22,079 bases of DNA, from the NCBI GenBank assembly GCA_900543695.1, contig UQSG01000035.1, positions 1-22,079 of the forward strand. The letters run 5' to 3'. Below, piece by piece: positions 14,398 to 22,079 of this stretch. The translations under genes and the position numbers were made by a program. Within the stretch, counting starts at the first letter, position 1. The number at the start of each line of letters is the position of its first letter. The notes under the pieces are model-generated. The model was not told the origin of the DNA. It ran no database searches and was given only the letters and a program-made list of their open reading frames with translations. This DNA is from an uncultured Clostridium sp. (GTDB lineage Bacteria > Bacillota > Clostridia > UBA1212 > UBA1255).

Positions 14398-15096
14398 TTA
14401 TCCCCAATATTCGGCGGGATCCAGCGGGATATTATTTTCAATCAGTTCAAAGTGGAGATGTGCGCCCTGCGCTCTTTCGCAGAAAATATCCTCTCCCACG
14501 GTTCCGATCACATCGCCGGATTTTACTTCATTCCCGGGAAGCAGGCCGTCTGCCGTGCTTTGCAGGCCGCAGTAAATTGTGGTAAATGTTTTCTCGTTGA
14601 TATCGTGATCAATCACAACCGTAAGGCCGTATCTCGGATCCGACTTTACCGCGGATATTTTGCCGTTTGCAGCGGCTTTAATTTCTGTTCCGACATTTGC
14701 AGCGATATCAACGCCGGAATGGGTGCGCCATTCCTGCAGCGTCTCATTGAATACGAGCTTTTTCGCGGCAAATTCGGTCTGAAGCTCTCCATCCACAGGC
14801 TTTACGATGGAAATGGTACCGGGCTCCTCGTTGTTTTCATTATTGTTATTCTCATTGTCGTCGATTGGCTTCGAAGCAATTGTGGACTGCGGATTCGAGC
14901 CGTTCGGATTTTTCGTGGGCGTCGAAACGTCGGAGCGGTCTCCGGAGGGCGTGCGGTACGCGGCGACCGGCTCGTCCGCTTCTTCATTGCTAAGATTGAT
15001 GATCGAGACGCCGGCCGCGATCACAGCGGCGAGACAGATCAGCGCGATAAAGATATAACCTTTGGATTTGAAAAATTCGAAAATCTTATCTTTCAT
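14398..15096 (-). CDS. M23-family (LytM) peptidase, membrane-anchored, SpoIIQ-like
   Basis: 232 residues: short basic cytoplasmic tail, one membrane helix at about 14-33, a hydrophilic Asn/Glu/Ser-rich linker (about 40-93) and a C-terminal LytM domain. Zinc ligands appear complete: His126 and Asp130 (THSGVDIA) plus His215 of HLH (213-215). The segment FNETLQEWRTHSGVDIA and DPRYGLTVVIDH resemble the clostridial SpoIIQ proteins that act across the engulfment membranes during sporulation, and these keep an intact metal site, unlike that of Bacillus. A general cell-wall hydrolase is the alternative. AAAGGAAG lies 8 nt before the ATG. Single gene on the opposite strand, with its own terminator. 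Confidence 0.85.
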   Translation of the reverse strand: MKDKIFEFFKSKGYIFIALICLAAVIAAGVSIINLSNEEADEPVAAYRTPSGDRSDVSTPTKNPNGSNPQSTIASKPIDDNENNNNENNEEPGTISIVKPVDGELQTEFAAKKLVFNETLQEWRTHSGVDIAANVGTEIKAAANGKISAVKSDPRYGLTVVIDHDINEKTFTTIYCGLQSTADGLLPGNEVKSGDVIGTVGEDIFCERAQGAHLHFELIENNIPLDPAEYWG

Positions 15097-15407
15097 GTAT
15101 GAAGCTTCCTTTCACAGTAAATTGGTTTATGGGTATTATTGCCGCGATTTATGAAAAATATTCCTGTCGGAGCAGGCATAATATTTTTTATTTTGCAGGC
15201 GCCTTCTTCGTCGGACGGAGCGAAATAACGTCCTTCAAAGGGAAGAAGCGCTCATGAATCCCCTGCTGTTATAGGAAAAAATACGAAAATTGCCAGAATC
15301 CAAGGAATTTTATCTTGCAATCATTCTGCTAAAAATGTATGATAAATATCGTATGCATATTTACGGCATCAGACTCCAATCAAGGAATGAAAACGGAGGA
15401 AATTTGT
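15097..15407. other. Divergent intergenic region with nested hairpin and one promoter
   Basis: The 311 bp separate the divergent peptidase and PHP genes. They hold a plus-strand promoter at 15315-15343 and a nested inverted repeat at 15199-15251: outer arms 199-209 with 242-251 pair over 10 bp with one bulged C, and inner arms GGACG/CGTCC (15213-15217, 15229-15233) enclose an 11-nt loop. I could not place a convincing promoter for the minus-strand gene. No T-box or other recognisable riboswitch was seen, and no coding sequence. Confidence 0.6.
15315..15343 (+). promoter_or_regulatory. Sigma-A-type promoter ahead of the PHP-pheST group
   Basis: TTGCAA (15315-15320), exactly 17 bp, then TATGAT (15338-15343). 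The start of transcription would be near 15350, about 58 nt before the PHP gene. No other good promoter is apparent before pheS, which follows the PHP gene by 16 nt, so this may drive the whole group. Confidence 0.6.
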
Positions 15408-16712
15408 ATGGCTGTCAAAGAAACGGTCCGATATTTCAGGGTTACGCCGCAGATAGTGCCGGCCGATCAGGAAACGACGGTTACGATTCAGAGTCTTGAT
15501 CCCAAAAACGGGTTCCAGGACGGCAAAAGATACCGCCTTCGGTATTTTGCGGTTGACAGGAGCGACAATCTTTCCGCGCCGCTGTGGCGCGAGCAGGAAG
15601 TCGTCGCTGCCGCACGGTCGATTACCTTTACGCAGCGCTTTTACGGAGAACAGGAGCATTACGTGGATATTGAAGGGATCGACGTCACAAAGAACCTCCG
15701 ATTTTCCATTTATTCTCTTGCGCCGGATCTTTTCGGAAAGGTGCCCATGAAGGGCGATTTTCATATGCACAGCAACAACTCGGACGGCGCGGATTACGCG
15801 CCGCACGTCCCGGCCATGTGCCGCAAGATCGGCTTCGATTTTATGGCGCTTACGGATCACAGACAGTATGCTCCGTCGCTGGAGGCCATCGCGGCATATG
15901 AAGACGCGCCGGTAGATTTGATCATGATGCCAGGGGAAGAGGTGCATCCAGAGGGCAATCATGTCCATATGATCAATTTCGGAGCCAAAATCAGCATTAA
16001 TGATTATATGCGGGAGCATCCGGCAGAATATGCCGGGGAAGTGCAGGAACTCCTGCGTACGGAGAAAAGCCTGGAGGAGGTTTCCGGAATGGGGCGCGAA
16101 GTCTGCGCTTCCTGCATCTGGTGCTTCCGCAAGATTCGCGAAAACGGCGGTCTTGGCATTTTTTGTCACCCGTTCTGGTATATTCCGGAGGGCTGCCAGG
16201 ATCTGAAGGAGGTCAACGAGTATCTGTTCCGCCATACGCCGCAGGATGCGGAGGAGCTGATCGGCGGATATTATAAGAATCAGACGTTCAGCAATGATCT
16301 GGAAATCGCCCGCTTCCTGCAATCGTATTGGGAAGGAAGCCGGCGGGGCATCGTCGGCGTCAGCGACGCGCACGCCACGGAACAGGACGAGCTGTTCGGC
16401 TGGTATTACACCATCGTATTCGCGGACGAAGCGAGCGGCAGCGGCGTCATCGACGCTGTAAAGCAGGGCTTCAGCGTAGCCGTTACGCATCTGCCCGGAG
16501 AGACGATGCATATTTACGGCGAATTCCGCCTTGTAAAATATGCGCACTTCCTGGCAGCCAACTATTTTCCGCTGCACGACGAAATGTGCGCAGAAGAGGG
16601 CTATTTGATGTACCGGTACTGGTCGGGGCAGAAGGACCGGACCGCCGCGGAGTGCCTGCGGCTCCTGCAGGGCCAGACCGGCAGGTATTACAAAAACGTT
16701 TTCGGTAAATAA
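15408..16712 (+). CDS. PHP-domain metal-dependent phosphoesterase
   Basis: 434 residues, no signal peptide. About 110 N-terminal residues look like a beta-rich accessory domain; the PHP domain starts at residue 116. Metal-ligand motifs of the PHP family are visible in order: FHMHS (His119, His121) with Asp126, TDH (Asp150, His151), GEEVH (Glu177/178), FCHPFW (His254) and SDAH (Asp320, His322). Such proteins hydrolyse phosphate esters or nucleotides with two or three metal ions; the substrate here cannot be told. ATG 15408 is preferred over the ATG at 15339 because GGAGGA (15395-15400) precedes it and 15339 lies within the -10 box. It precedes pheS by only 16 nt. Confidence 0.82.
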   Translation: MAVKETVRYFRVTPQIVPADQETTVTIQSLDPKNGFQDGKRYRLRYFAVDRSDNLSAPLWREQEVVAAARSITFTQRFYGEQEHYVDIEGIDVTKNLRFSIYSLAPDLFGKVPMKGDFHMHSNNSDGADYAPHVPAMCRKIGFDFMALTDHRQYAPSLEAIAAYEDAPVDLIMMPGEEVHPEGNHVHMINFGAKISINDYMREHPAEYAGEVQELLRTEKSLEEVSGMGREVCASCIWCFRKIRENGGLGIFCHPFWYIPEGCQDLKEVNEYLFRHTPQDAEELIGGYYKNQTFSNDLEIARFLQSYWEGSRRGIVGVSDAHATEQDELFGWYYTIVFADEASGSGVIDAVKQGFSVAVTHLPGETMHIYGEFRLVKYAHFLAANYFPLHDEMCAEEGYLMYRYWSGQKDRTAAECLRLLQGQTGRYYKNVFGK

Positions 16713-16728
16713 GGAGGATTCATATTAT

Positions 16729-17748
16729 ATGAAGGATCAATTGGATACCATTCAAAAAGAGTTTGAAGCGCGGCTCGCAGCTGTGTCCGGTCTGGCCGGG
16801 CTGGATGAGCTGAAGGTGGCGTATCTGGGAAAGAAGGGCGCGCTGACAGCGCTTCTGAAAGGAATGGGCCAGCTGAGCCCGGAGGAACGGCCTGCCGCCG
16901 GACAGCTCGTGAATCAGGTACGCGCCTATATAGAGCAAAGCCTCGCAGGAAAAGCGGAGGAGCTGAAGGCCGCCGCTCTTCGGCTGAAGCTGGAGCAGGA
17001 AGCCGTAGACGTGACGATGCCCGGAAAGACAAGAAAAACAGGCTCCCTGCATCCGATTCAGCAAATCAGCGACGAAATGAAGGACCTCTTCATCGGCATG
17101 GGCTATGAAATCGCCGACGGCCCGGAAATTGAATTCGACTATTACAACTTCGAGGCGCTGAATCTCCCGGAAGGCCACCCGGCCCGGGACACACAGGACA
17201 CCTTTTACATTACGGATAAAATGCTGCTCAGAACGCAGACCTCCTCGGTTCAGGTCCGTGTCATGGAGCAGCAGAAGCCGCCGATCAGGATCATTTGCCC
17301 CGGAAAGGTGTACCGCGCAGACAACGTAGACGCGACGCATTCACCGATTTTCCACCAGATTGAAGGGCTAGTGGTGGACAGGGGCGTTACGATGGGAGAT
17401 CTGAAGGGAACGCTTGAGGTTTACGCAAAGCACATGTTCGGACCGGAGACGAAAATCCGCCTGCGTCCGCACCACTTCCCGTTCACGGAGCCGAGCGCCG
17501 AGGTAGACGTTTCCTGCTGGACGTGCGGAGGGAAAGGCTGCCGGATGTGCAAGGGAGAGGGCTGGATTGAAGTTCTGGGCTGCGGAATGGTGCATCCCGA
17601 AGTGCTGCGGCGCTGCGGCATTGACCCAGAGGTTTACAGCGGCTTTGCATTCGGAATCGGCGTGGAAAGAACAGCCATGGCACGCTTCGGCGTAACGGAT
17701 ATGCGGCAGTTCTTCGAAGGAGACGCGCGCTTCCTGGCGCAATTCTGA
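16729..17748 (+). CDS. pheS: Phenylalanyl-tRNA synthetase alpha subunit
   Basis: 339 residues, the standard length of bacterial PheS. The N-terminal coiled coil (about 1-90) contacts tRNA. Class II motif 2 is at GKVYRADNVDATHSPIFHQ and motif 3 at FAFGIGVERTAMARFG. A four-cysteine cluster CWTCGGKGCRMC (Cys263, 266, 271, 274) is the conserved zinc-like knuckle seen in many bacterial PheS. It forms the alpha2-beta2 enzyme that charges tRNA-Phe with PheT. GGAGGA lies ahead of the ATG. No T-box leader is present directly upstream. Confidence 0.97.
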   Translation: MKDQLDTIQKEFEARLAAVSGLAGLDELKVAYLGKKGALTALLKGMGQLSPEERPAAGQLVNQVRAYIEQSLAGKAEELKAAALRLKLEQEAVDVTMPGKTRKTGSLHPIQQISDEMKDLFIGMGYEIADGPEIEFDYYNFEALNLPEGHPARDTQDTFYITDKMLLRTQTSSVQVRVMEQQKPPIRIICPGKVYRADNVDATHSPIFHQIEGLVVDRGVTMGDLKGTLEVYAKHMFGPETKIRLRPHHFPFTEPSAEVDVSCWTCGGKGCRMCKGEGWIEVLGCGMVHPEVLRRCGIDPEVYSGFAFGIGVERTAMARFGVTDMRQFFEGDARFLAQF

Positions 17749-17773
17749 TCAGATCGAGAAAGGGGTTTTCAAA

Positions 17774-20224
17774 ATGCTGGCACCGTTAAAATGGCTGTTG
17801 AGCTACACAGACTTAAAGATCAATACGAAAGAAGAAATCCACGAGCTGGCAAGCGAAATGACGCTGACCGGCACCAAGGTGGAAGAAGTAGTATCGAAAG
17901 GGGAAGAAATCGACCGGGTAGTCGTGGCGAAATGCCTCGAGGTCAGAAGACATGAAAATTCGGACCACCTGTTTGTCTGCAAGCTGGATATTGGCGCAGA
18001 CGAACCGATCCAGATCATTACAGGCGCTCAGAACATGCGCGCAGGCGCTTACGTTCCGGCTGCGCTGGACGGCTCGACGATCGCGGGAGGCCGCGTCATC
18101 AAGGCCGGAAAGCTCCGCGGCTTGGAATCAAACGGGATGATGTGCTCCTTTGAAGAGATCGGCCTGGACTGCAAGGATTATGAGGGCGGAAGCAACGACG
18201 GAATCATGATTTTACAGGATCTCGGCGAATTTCGCGATTACAGCGAGGCCGATTTCGAGAAGCTGATCGGAACGGATATTATCCCTGCGCTTGGCGCCGA
18301 CGAGACGGTCATTGATTTCGAGGTGACCTCGAACCGCGCCGACTGCTTCAGCATTTTGGGGCTGGCGCGCGAGGCGGCAGTGACTATGAACGGCCATTTC
18401 CGGAAGCCGGAAGTCAAAGTAAAGGAAGAATGCGCCGCGCGTGCGGAGGACGTTCTGGACGTCGAGGTGCGCGCCCCGGAGCTGTGCCCGCGCTACGCGG
18501 CCAGAGTCGTAAAGGATGTCAAAATCGGCCCCTCTCCCAAATGGATGAGAGAACGGCTGCAGGCGGCAGGCGTGCGCTCCATCAACAATATTGTCGATAT
18601 CACGAATTACGTGATGCTGGAGTACGGGCAGCCGATGCACGCCTTCGACAAACGGACCATTAAAGGCGATAAAATCATTGTGCGCCGCGCCGCAGACGGA
18701 GAAAAACTGACGACGCTGGACGGACAGGAGCGGACGCTGGACGCTTCCATGCTTGTCATTGCGGATGCCGAAAGAGGCAGCGCAATCGCCGGCGTTATGG
18801 GCGGTCTCGATTCCGAGATTCAGCCGGATACAACCGAAATCGTATTCGAGTCTGCCGTATTTGACGCCGTGACCGTCCGCAGGGGGGCCAAAAAGGTCGG
18901 CCTGCGTACCGAGTCCTCCTCTCGCTTCGAGAAGGGGCTCGATCCCGTAACGTGTCTCGAAGCGCTTGACAGAGCCGCGCAGCTTACCGAAGAGCTGGGA
19001 GCCGGAACGGTCTGCAAGGGCGTAATCGACCGATGCGCCTGGAAAGCAGAGGAACGCCGGATTCCCTGCAGCGTAGAAGCGGTGAATGCGTTTATCGGCA
19101 TCTCCGCGACGCAGCAGGAAATGGAAAGCATTCTTACGGCGCTCGAATGCCGCCCGCATTTTGACAAGGGCTACGTCACCGCGCCGAGCTTCCGCGGAGA
19201 TCTGCTGTGCAGCGCGGACATCGCAGAAGAAATTGCAAGATTTTACGGCTACAATAAAATTGAATCGCGCCTTCTGACCGGCTGCTCAACCACGCTCGGC
19301 CGCAGGAACCGCCGCCAGAAAATTCAGGACCGCATCCGGAGGCTGATGACGGGGCTCGGCTACAGCGAGATGCTGACGTTCTCTTTTACCAGCCCGACCG
19401 TATTCGAGAAGCTGGGCCTGCCGGAGGACAGTCCCCTGAGAGACGCCGTAGTGATTCAAAATCCGCTGGGAGAAGATTACAGCATTATGCGCACGACAAT
19501 GCTGCCCTCCCTTTTGGATTCGCTGGCAAATAATTACTCCCGCCGCGTAGAGGAGGCCGCCCTGTTTGAAATTTCCTATATATATCTGAAAACGGACAAA
19601 TACCCGTATGAACTGCCGGAGCACCGGGAGCTTCTTACATTCGGCGGATATGCAAAAGATGGGAAAGCCGATTTCTTTTCCTTCAAGGGCGACGTTGAAA
19701 CGCTGCTTCAGGCGCTGAAAATCGAAAAATACGAATTTGAACCGGAACCGAATCTGCCGTATCTGCATCCCGGCCGTACGGCGCGCCTGCTGATCGGCGG
19801 CAAAGAAGCCGGCGTCCTCGGACAGCTTCATCCCGAAACGGCGCGCAGATGGGGCTGCCCGGAAAACACCTTTGCGGCGATGCTGGAAACGGAAGCGCTT
19901 GCCGCGCATACCGTTGATATTCCGAAAAACAGGGAGCTTCCCAAATTCCCTGCCGTTATGAGAGACCTTGCGGTCGTTCTGGATCGGGATGTTCCGGCGG
20001 GGCACGTGGAGCGCATGATCCGCGAACGCGGCGGAAAAGCGCTGGAAAGCTGCTCCCTGTTCGATTGCTACATCGGCGCTCAGGTGCCAGAGGGGAAAAA
20101 GAGCCTCGCCTATGCGCTTTCATTCCGCGATCCGGCCAAAACGCTTACGGACGAGGATGTCAATAAATATATGAAGAAAATTCTGAACGGCCTGGAAACC
20201 AAATTCGGCGCAAGCCTCAGATGA
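17774..20224 (+). CDS. pheT: Phenylalanyl-tRNA synthetase beta subunit
   Basis: 816 residues, full length. Domains in order: tRNA-binding OB fold (about 40-150, including ITGAQN), B3/B4 editing domain (about 215-390; SINNIVDITNYVMLEYGQPMH), B5 (about 405-470), the inactive synthetase-like core (about 480-690) and the C-terminal ferredoxin-fold anticodon-binding domain (about 720-815; AVMRDLAVVLDRDVP). The editing domain appears intact, so hydrolysis of Tyr-tRNA-Phe is expected. GAAAGGGG precedes the ATG, 25 nt after pheS. Confidence 0.97.
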   Translation: MLAPLKWLLSYTDLKINTKEEIHELASEMTLTGTKVEEVVSKGEEIDRVVVAKCLEVRRHENSDHLFVCKLDIGADEPIQIITGAQNMRAGAYVPAALDGSTIAGGRVIKAGKLRGLESNGMMCSFEEIGLDCKDYEGGSNDGIMILQDLGEFRDYSEADFEKLIGTDIIPALGADETVIDFEVTSNRADCFSILGLAREAAVTMNGHFRKPEVKVKEECAARAEDVLDVEVRAPELCPRYAARVVKDVKIGPSPKWMRERLQAAGVRSINNIVDITNYVMLEYGQPMHAFDKRTIKGDKIIVRRAADGEKLTTLDGQERTLDASMLVIADAERGSAIAGVMGGLDSEIQPDTTEIVFESAVFDAVTVRRGAKKVGLRTESSSRFEKGLDPVTCLEALDRAAQLTEELGAGTVCKGVIDRCAWKAEERRIPCSVEAVNAFIGISATQQEMESILTALECRPHFDKGYVTAPSFRGDLLCSADIAEEIARFYGYNKIESRLLTGCSTTLGRRNRRQKIQDRIRRLMTGLGYSEMLTFSFTSPTVFEKLGLPEDSPLRDAVVIQNPLGEDYSIMRTTMLPSLLDSLANNYSRRVEEAALFEISYIYLKTDKYPYELPEHRELLTFGGYAKDGKADFFSFKGDVETLLQALKIEKYEFEPEPNLPYLHPGRTARLLIGGKEAGVLGQLHPETARRWGCPENTFAAMLETEALAAHTVDIPKNRELPKFPAVMRDLAVVLDRDVPAGHVERMIRERGGKALESCSLFDCYIGAQVPEGKKSLAYALSFRDPAKTLTDEDVNKYMKKILNGLETKFGASLR

Positions 20225-20236
20225 CGGGGCGAAGGC

Positions 20237-21193
20237 ATGAGCATCTACGAATTTCTGAAAGAGAAAAATACGGAGAACACCGCGTCGGACAGCTGCTCTT
20301 TGCCTGACAGCGGGGATTTGTGCCTCCGCGCGGGGGAAGCCTGGGTACCCGGCGCATTTGAAGGAACGATTCTGCGGACCGACATACGGATCAAGCAGCA
20401 TTTGCTGATGAATTACCGGATCGCCGGAGCCGTCAGGAAGCAGGCGCTGCAGCCTTCGGAGGCACGGTTGGCTAAGCTGGAAAAATTGCTGTCAAAATAT
20501 TCTGCAATTTCCCTGGTCGATCCGCTTTGCTCCATCTGCGTGGCGCTTGGGCTTGTTTCCTCGCCGGAGAAAAAAGAAGCGCTGCGCCGCCTAGCGATGG
20601 AGCTGGTCCTCCGCGGAGAAAAGCGGGAGCCAGTCAAGGTTGGAATCGCGCTGCTCGGCATCTGCGGAACGCCGGACGACGCGGAGCGGATCAAGCCCCT
20701 GGGGCTCCATAATGAATTCACTCTGTACGCAGCGGGCACCGCGGTTCGGCTGCTGCAGCCGCCTGCGCGCGGCGCTTATCTTCTGGAACTGGCCGAACGC
20801 GTACAGGGCTGGGGAAAAATCGCCGTTCTTTACGAGCTGGACTATTCAGATCCCGCCGCTTGCCTGTGGGCAATCAAGCATGGCTGCGAAAACACCGTAG
20901 GCTTATCCTATCTCTCGAACGTCTGCGCAACAAAAGGAAAATTGGCCGATGTGCTCTCGGAGCTGCGAGAGGGCCGCTTTTCTCCGGCAGAAGAACGGGA
21001 GCTTTTTCACGGAATCTGCGATATTTTTACGGGATTGCTCCACCCGGAGGCCGGAAACGACGGACTCAGCGAATATGCCGACGCGCGCTGCGCCGCAGAA
21101 CGGTTTGCCGCGCTGTGCGGAGAAAAGCCGGAGCTTGCGGCCTCCGACGGCCGCGCGTCGGAAATATTGGACGGACTGAAATTTATTTTATAA
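20237..21193 (+). CDS. Uncharacterised soluble helical protein
   Basis: 318 residues with no recognised domain. It is Leu/Ala/Glu-rich and predicted mostly alpha-helical by composition, with repeated helix-pair-like stretches (for example LVSSPEKKEALRRLAMELV, ELAERVQGWGKIAVLYEL) that could be HEAT/ARM-like repeats. No signal peptide, membrane segment or obvious catalytic motif. Several cysteines (for example CSIC, GICG) are scattered without a clear metal motif. It starts 12 nt after pheT behind a GAAGG site and is followed by the SDR gene after 25 nt, so it is probably co-transcribed with both. Codon use looks like its neighbours. Confidence 0.7.
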   Translation: MSIYEFLKEKNTENTASDSCSLPDSGDLCLRAGEAWVPGAFEGTILRTDIRIKQHLLMNYRIAGAVRKQALQPSEARLAKLEKLLSKYSAISLVDPLCSICVALGLVSSPEKKEALRRLAMELVLRGEKREPVKVGIALLGICGTPDDAERIKPLGLHNEFTLYAAGTAVRLLQPPARGAYLLELAERVQGWGKIAVLYELDYSDPAACLWAIKHGCENTVGLSYLSNVCATKGKLADVLSELREGRFSPAEERELFHGICDIFTGLLHPEAGNDGLSEYADARCAAERFAALCGEKPELAASDGRASEILDGLKFIL

Positions 21194-21218
21194 TGGATCG
21201 TGCGGAGGAAAAACGAAA

Positions 21219-21992
21219 ATGGCAAAAAGAATTGCAATCATAACGGGCGCGTCGTCCGGACTGGGAAAGGAATTTTTGAAGGCGCTGCTGCCGGACGCCC
21301 CGGATTTCGATGAAATCTGGATTATAGCAAGAAGGCTGGAAAAGCTTTCGGCGGCCGCCTCGGAATGCGGCGCAGCCGCGCAAAAGATCCGCCCGATTTC
21401 GATGGATCTTACGGAGACGGCAGCTTATGAAAAACTGGCGGAGCTGCTCCGTACCGAGGAGGCGGACGTCCGCGTGTTGATTAACAACGCAGGCTGCGGC
21501 GTGCTCGGCAACGTGGCGGACATGCCGCCGGAGGGACAGATCCGGATGACGGACCTGAACGTACGGGCGCTGACCGCAGTCGCTGCAGTTACCGTAAAAC
21601 ACATGAGCGCCGGCAGCTATATTATTAATACCTGTTCCATCGCCTCCTTTGCGCCGAACCCGAGAATGACGGTCTACAGCTCTACTAAAGCATATGCTCT
21701 AAGCTTTACAAAAGGACTGCATGTGGAGCTTAAGCCGAAGGGCATTAATGTGCTCGCAGTTTGCCCGAGCCCGATGCGCACAGAGTTTTTAGACATTGCG
21801 GGAATCAGCGGCGGAAAATCGAAAACCTTTGAAACGCTGCCGTACTGCGATCCGGAGATGGTAGCGGTTCGGTCGCTCAAACGGGCCAAAAAGGGAAAAT
21901 GCGTTTATACGCCGCGGCTGTTCTATAAATTTTACAGAGTGCTTGCCAAGCTGCTGCCCCACAATCTTGTAATGAAAATGAGCAAAACATGA
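21219..21992 (+). CDS. Short-chain dehydrogenase/reductase (SDR) family oxidoreductase
   Basis: Classical SDR of 257 residues. Cofactor loop TGASSGLG (9-16), NNAG (89-92), catalytic Ser140 and YSSTK (Tyr153, Lys157) are all present. Two arginines at the end of beta-2 (IIARRLEKL, Arg38-39) point to NADP(H). PSPMRTEF is the usual post-active-site segment. The C-terminus (YTPRLFYKFYRVLAKLLPHNLVMKM) is basic and amphipathic and may contact membrane, as in SDRs of lipid or steroid-like substrates (inference). GCGGAGG lies before the ATG. The stop codon lies 26 bp before the end of a transposase gene on the other strand. Confidence 0.88.
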   Translation: MAKRIAIITGASSGLGKEFLKALLPDAPDFDEIWIIARRLEKLSAAASECGAAAQKIRPISMDLTETAAYEKLAELLRTEEADVRVLINNAGCGVLGNVADMPPEGQIRMTDLNVRALTAVAAVTVKHMSAGSYIINTCSIASFAPNPRMTVYSSTKAYALSFTKGLHVELKPKGINVLAVCPSPMRTEFLDIAGISGGKSKTFETLPYCDPEMVAVRSLKRAKKGKCVYTPRLFYKFYRVLAKLLPHNLVMKMSKT

Positions 21993-22017
21993 AGGGTGTA
22001 GGTTTGTCAAACATATG

Positions 22018-22079
22018 TTACAGCGAGGATAAAAAATCTTCCAGCATTTGGTTTGGTGTTTTCCAACCCAGCGGTCTCA
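22018..22079 (-). mobile_element. C-terminal end of an IS30-family-like transposase (partial, runs off the window)
   Basis: Read on the minus strand, one frame gives RPLGWKTPNQMLEDFLSSL followed by TAA (22018-22020). The LGWKTP segment near the end of the protein is characteristic of IS30-family transposases (LGWKTPxE/xQ). Only about 20 codons are inside the window. If correct, the element's terminal inverted repeat should lie at roughly 21993-22017, immediately after the SDR stop codon; I could not define it without the other end. Confidence 0.6.

Noticed and set aside
14180..15102. Plus-strand open frames over the repeat array and opposite the M23 peptidase
   Set aside because: One begins inside a palindromic repeat and crosses the terminator hairpin; the others are antisense to an intact LytM domain with both zinc motifs.
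15097..15407. T-box or other riboswitch upstream of the PHP-pheST group
   Set aside because: No T-box consensus, specifier loop or antiterminator bulge was recognised. The promoter lies only about 60 nt from the start codon, leaving no room for one.

Overview
The window looks like a chromosomal stretch from a low-oxygen, probably gut-type member of the Bacillota (Clostridia). The evidence is strong AGGAGG-type ribosome binding sites, short intergenic gaps, a PheS/PheT pair of bacterial type, an M23 peptidase resembling the clostridial sporulation protein SpoIIQ, and a CoA-acylating aldehyde dehydrogenase close to the clostridial SucD/SauS group. Most of the window is moderately GC-rich. The ABC transporter block (about 11.15-13.4 kb) is visibly richer in A+T. 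The species cannot be named from sequence alone.

Region 1 (1-14064) is one long plus-strand transcription unit of 14 genes with almost no gaps and many 1-4 nt overlaps. A good promoter (106-134) is followed by a TTGGT-CAT-ACCAA operator (146-158), the form bound by PdhR/FadR-type GntR repressors, and a FadR-type GntR regulator is encoded inside the operon (3761-4393). Gene order: deoxyribose-phosphate aldolase (deoC), aldose-1-epimerase-like protein, ribokinase-family kinase, zinc alcohol dehydrogenase, GntR regulator, CoA-acylating aldehyde dehydrogenase, beta and alpha subunits of an ADP-forming acyl-CoA synthetase, thiamine-diphosphate E1 alpha and beta of acetoin/pyruvate dehydrogenase type, a lipoyl/E3-binding protein whose acyltransferase domain has collapsed, a DUF3842 protein, two FtsX/MacB-type permeases and their ATPase. 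The simplest reading is that a free sugar such as 2-deoxyribose is mutarotated, phosphorylated and cleaved by DeoC to glyceraldehyde-3-phosphate and acetaldehyde. The acetaldehyde is then oxidised to acetyl-CoA and cashed in for ATP and acetate by the acyl-CoA synthetase. Acetoin/pyruvate-type E1 chemistry and the alcohol dehydrogenase would handle the same two-carbon aldehyde. That linkage is inference; substrates are not proven.

The operon is bracketed by copies of an unusual 32-bp palindromic element (arms TTTTTACT and AGTAAAAA, always 16 bp apart): one and a half copies at 8-73 and three at 14103-14255, and none that I could find between or elsewhere in the window.

Region 2 (14065-15407) holds the right repeat array, a Rho-independent terminator for the minus strand, the minus-strand M23 peptidase (14398-15096), and a 311-bp intergenic stretch with a nested hairpin and a sigma-A-like promoter.

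Region 3 (15408-21992) is a plus-strand group: PHP-domain phosphoesterase, pheS, pheT, an unrecognised helical protein and a short-chain dehydrogenase. The window ends (22018-22079) in the C-terminal end of what looks like an IS30-family transposase on the minus strand.
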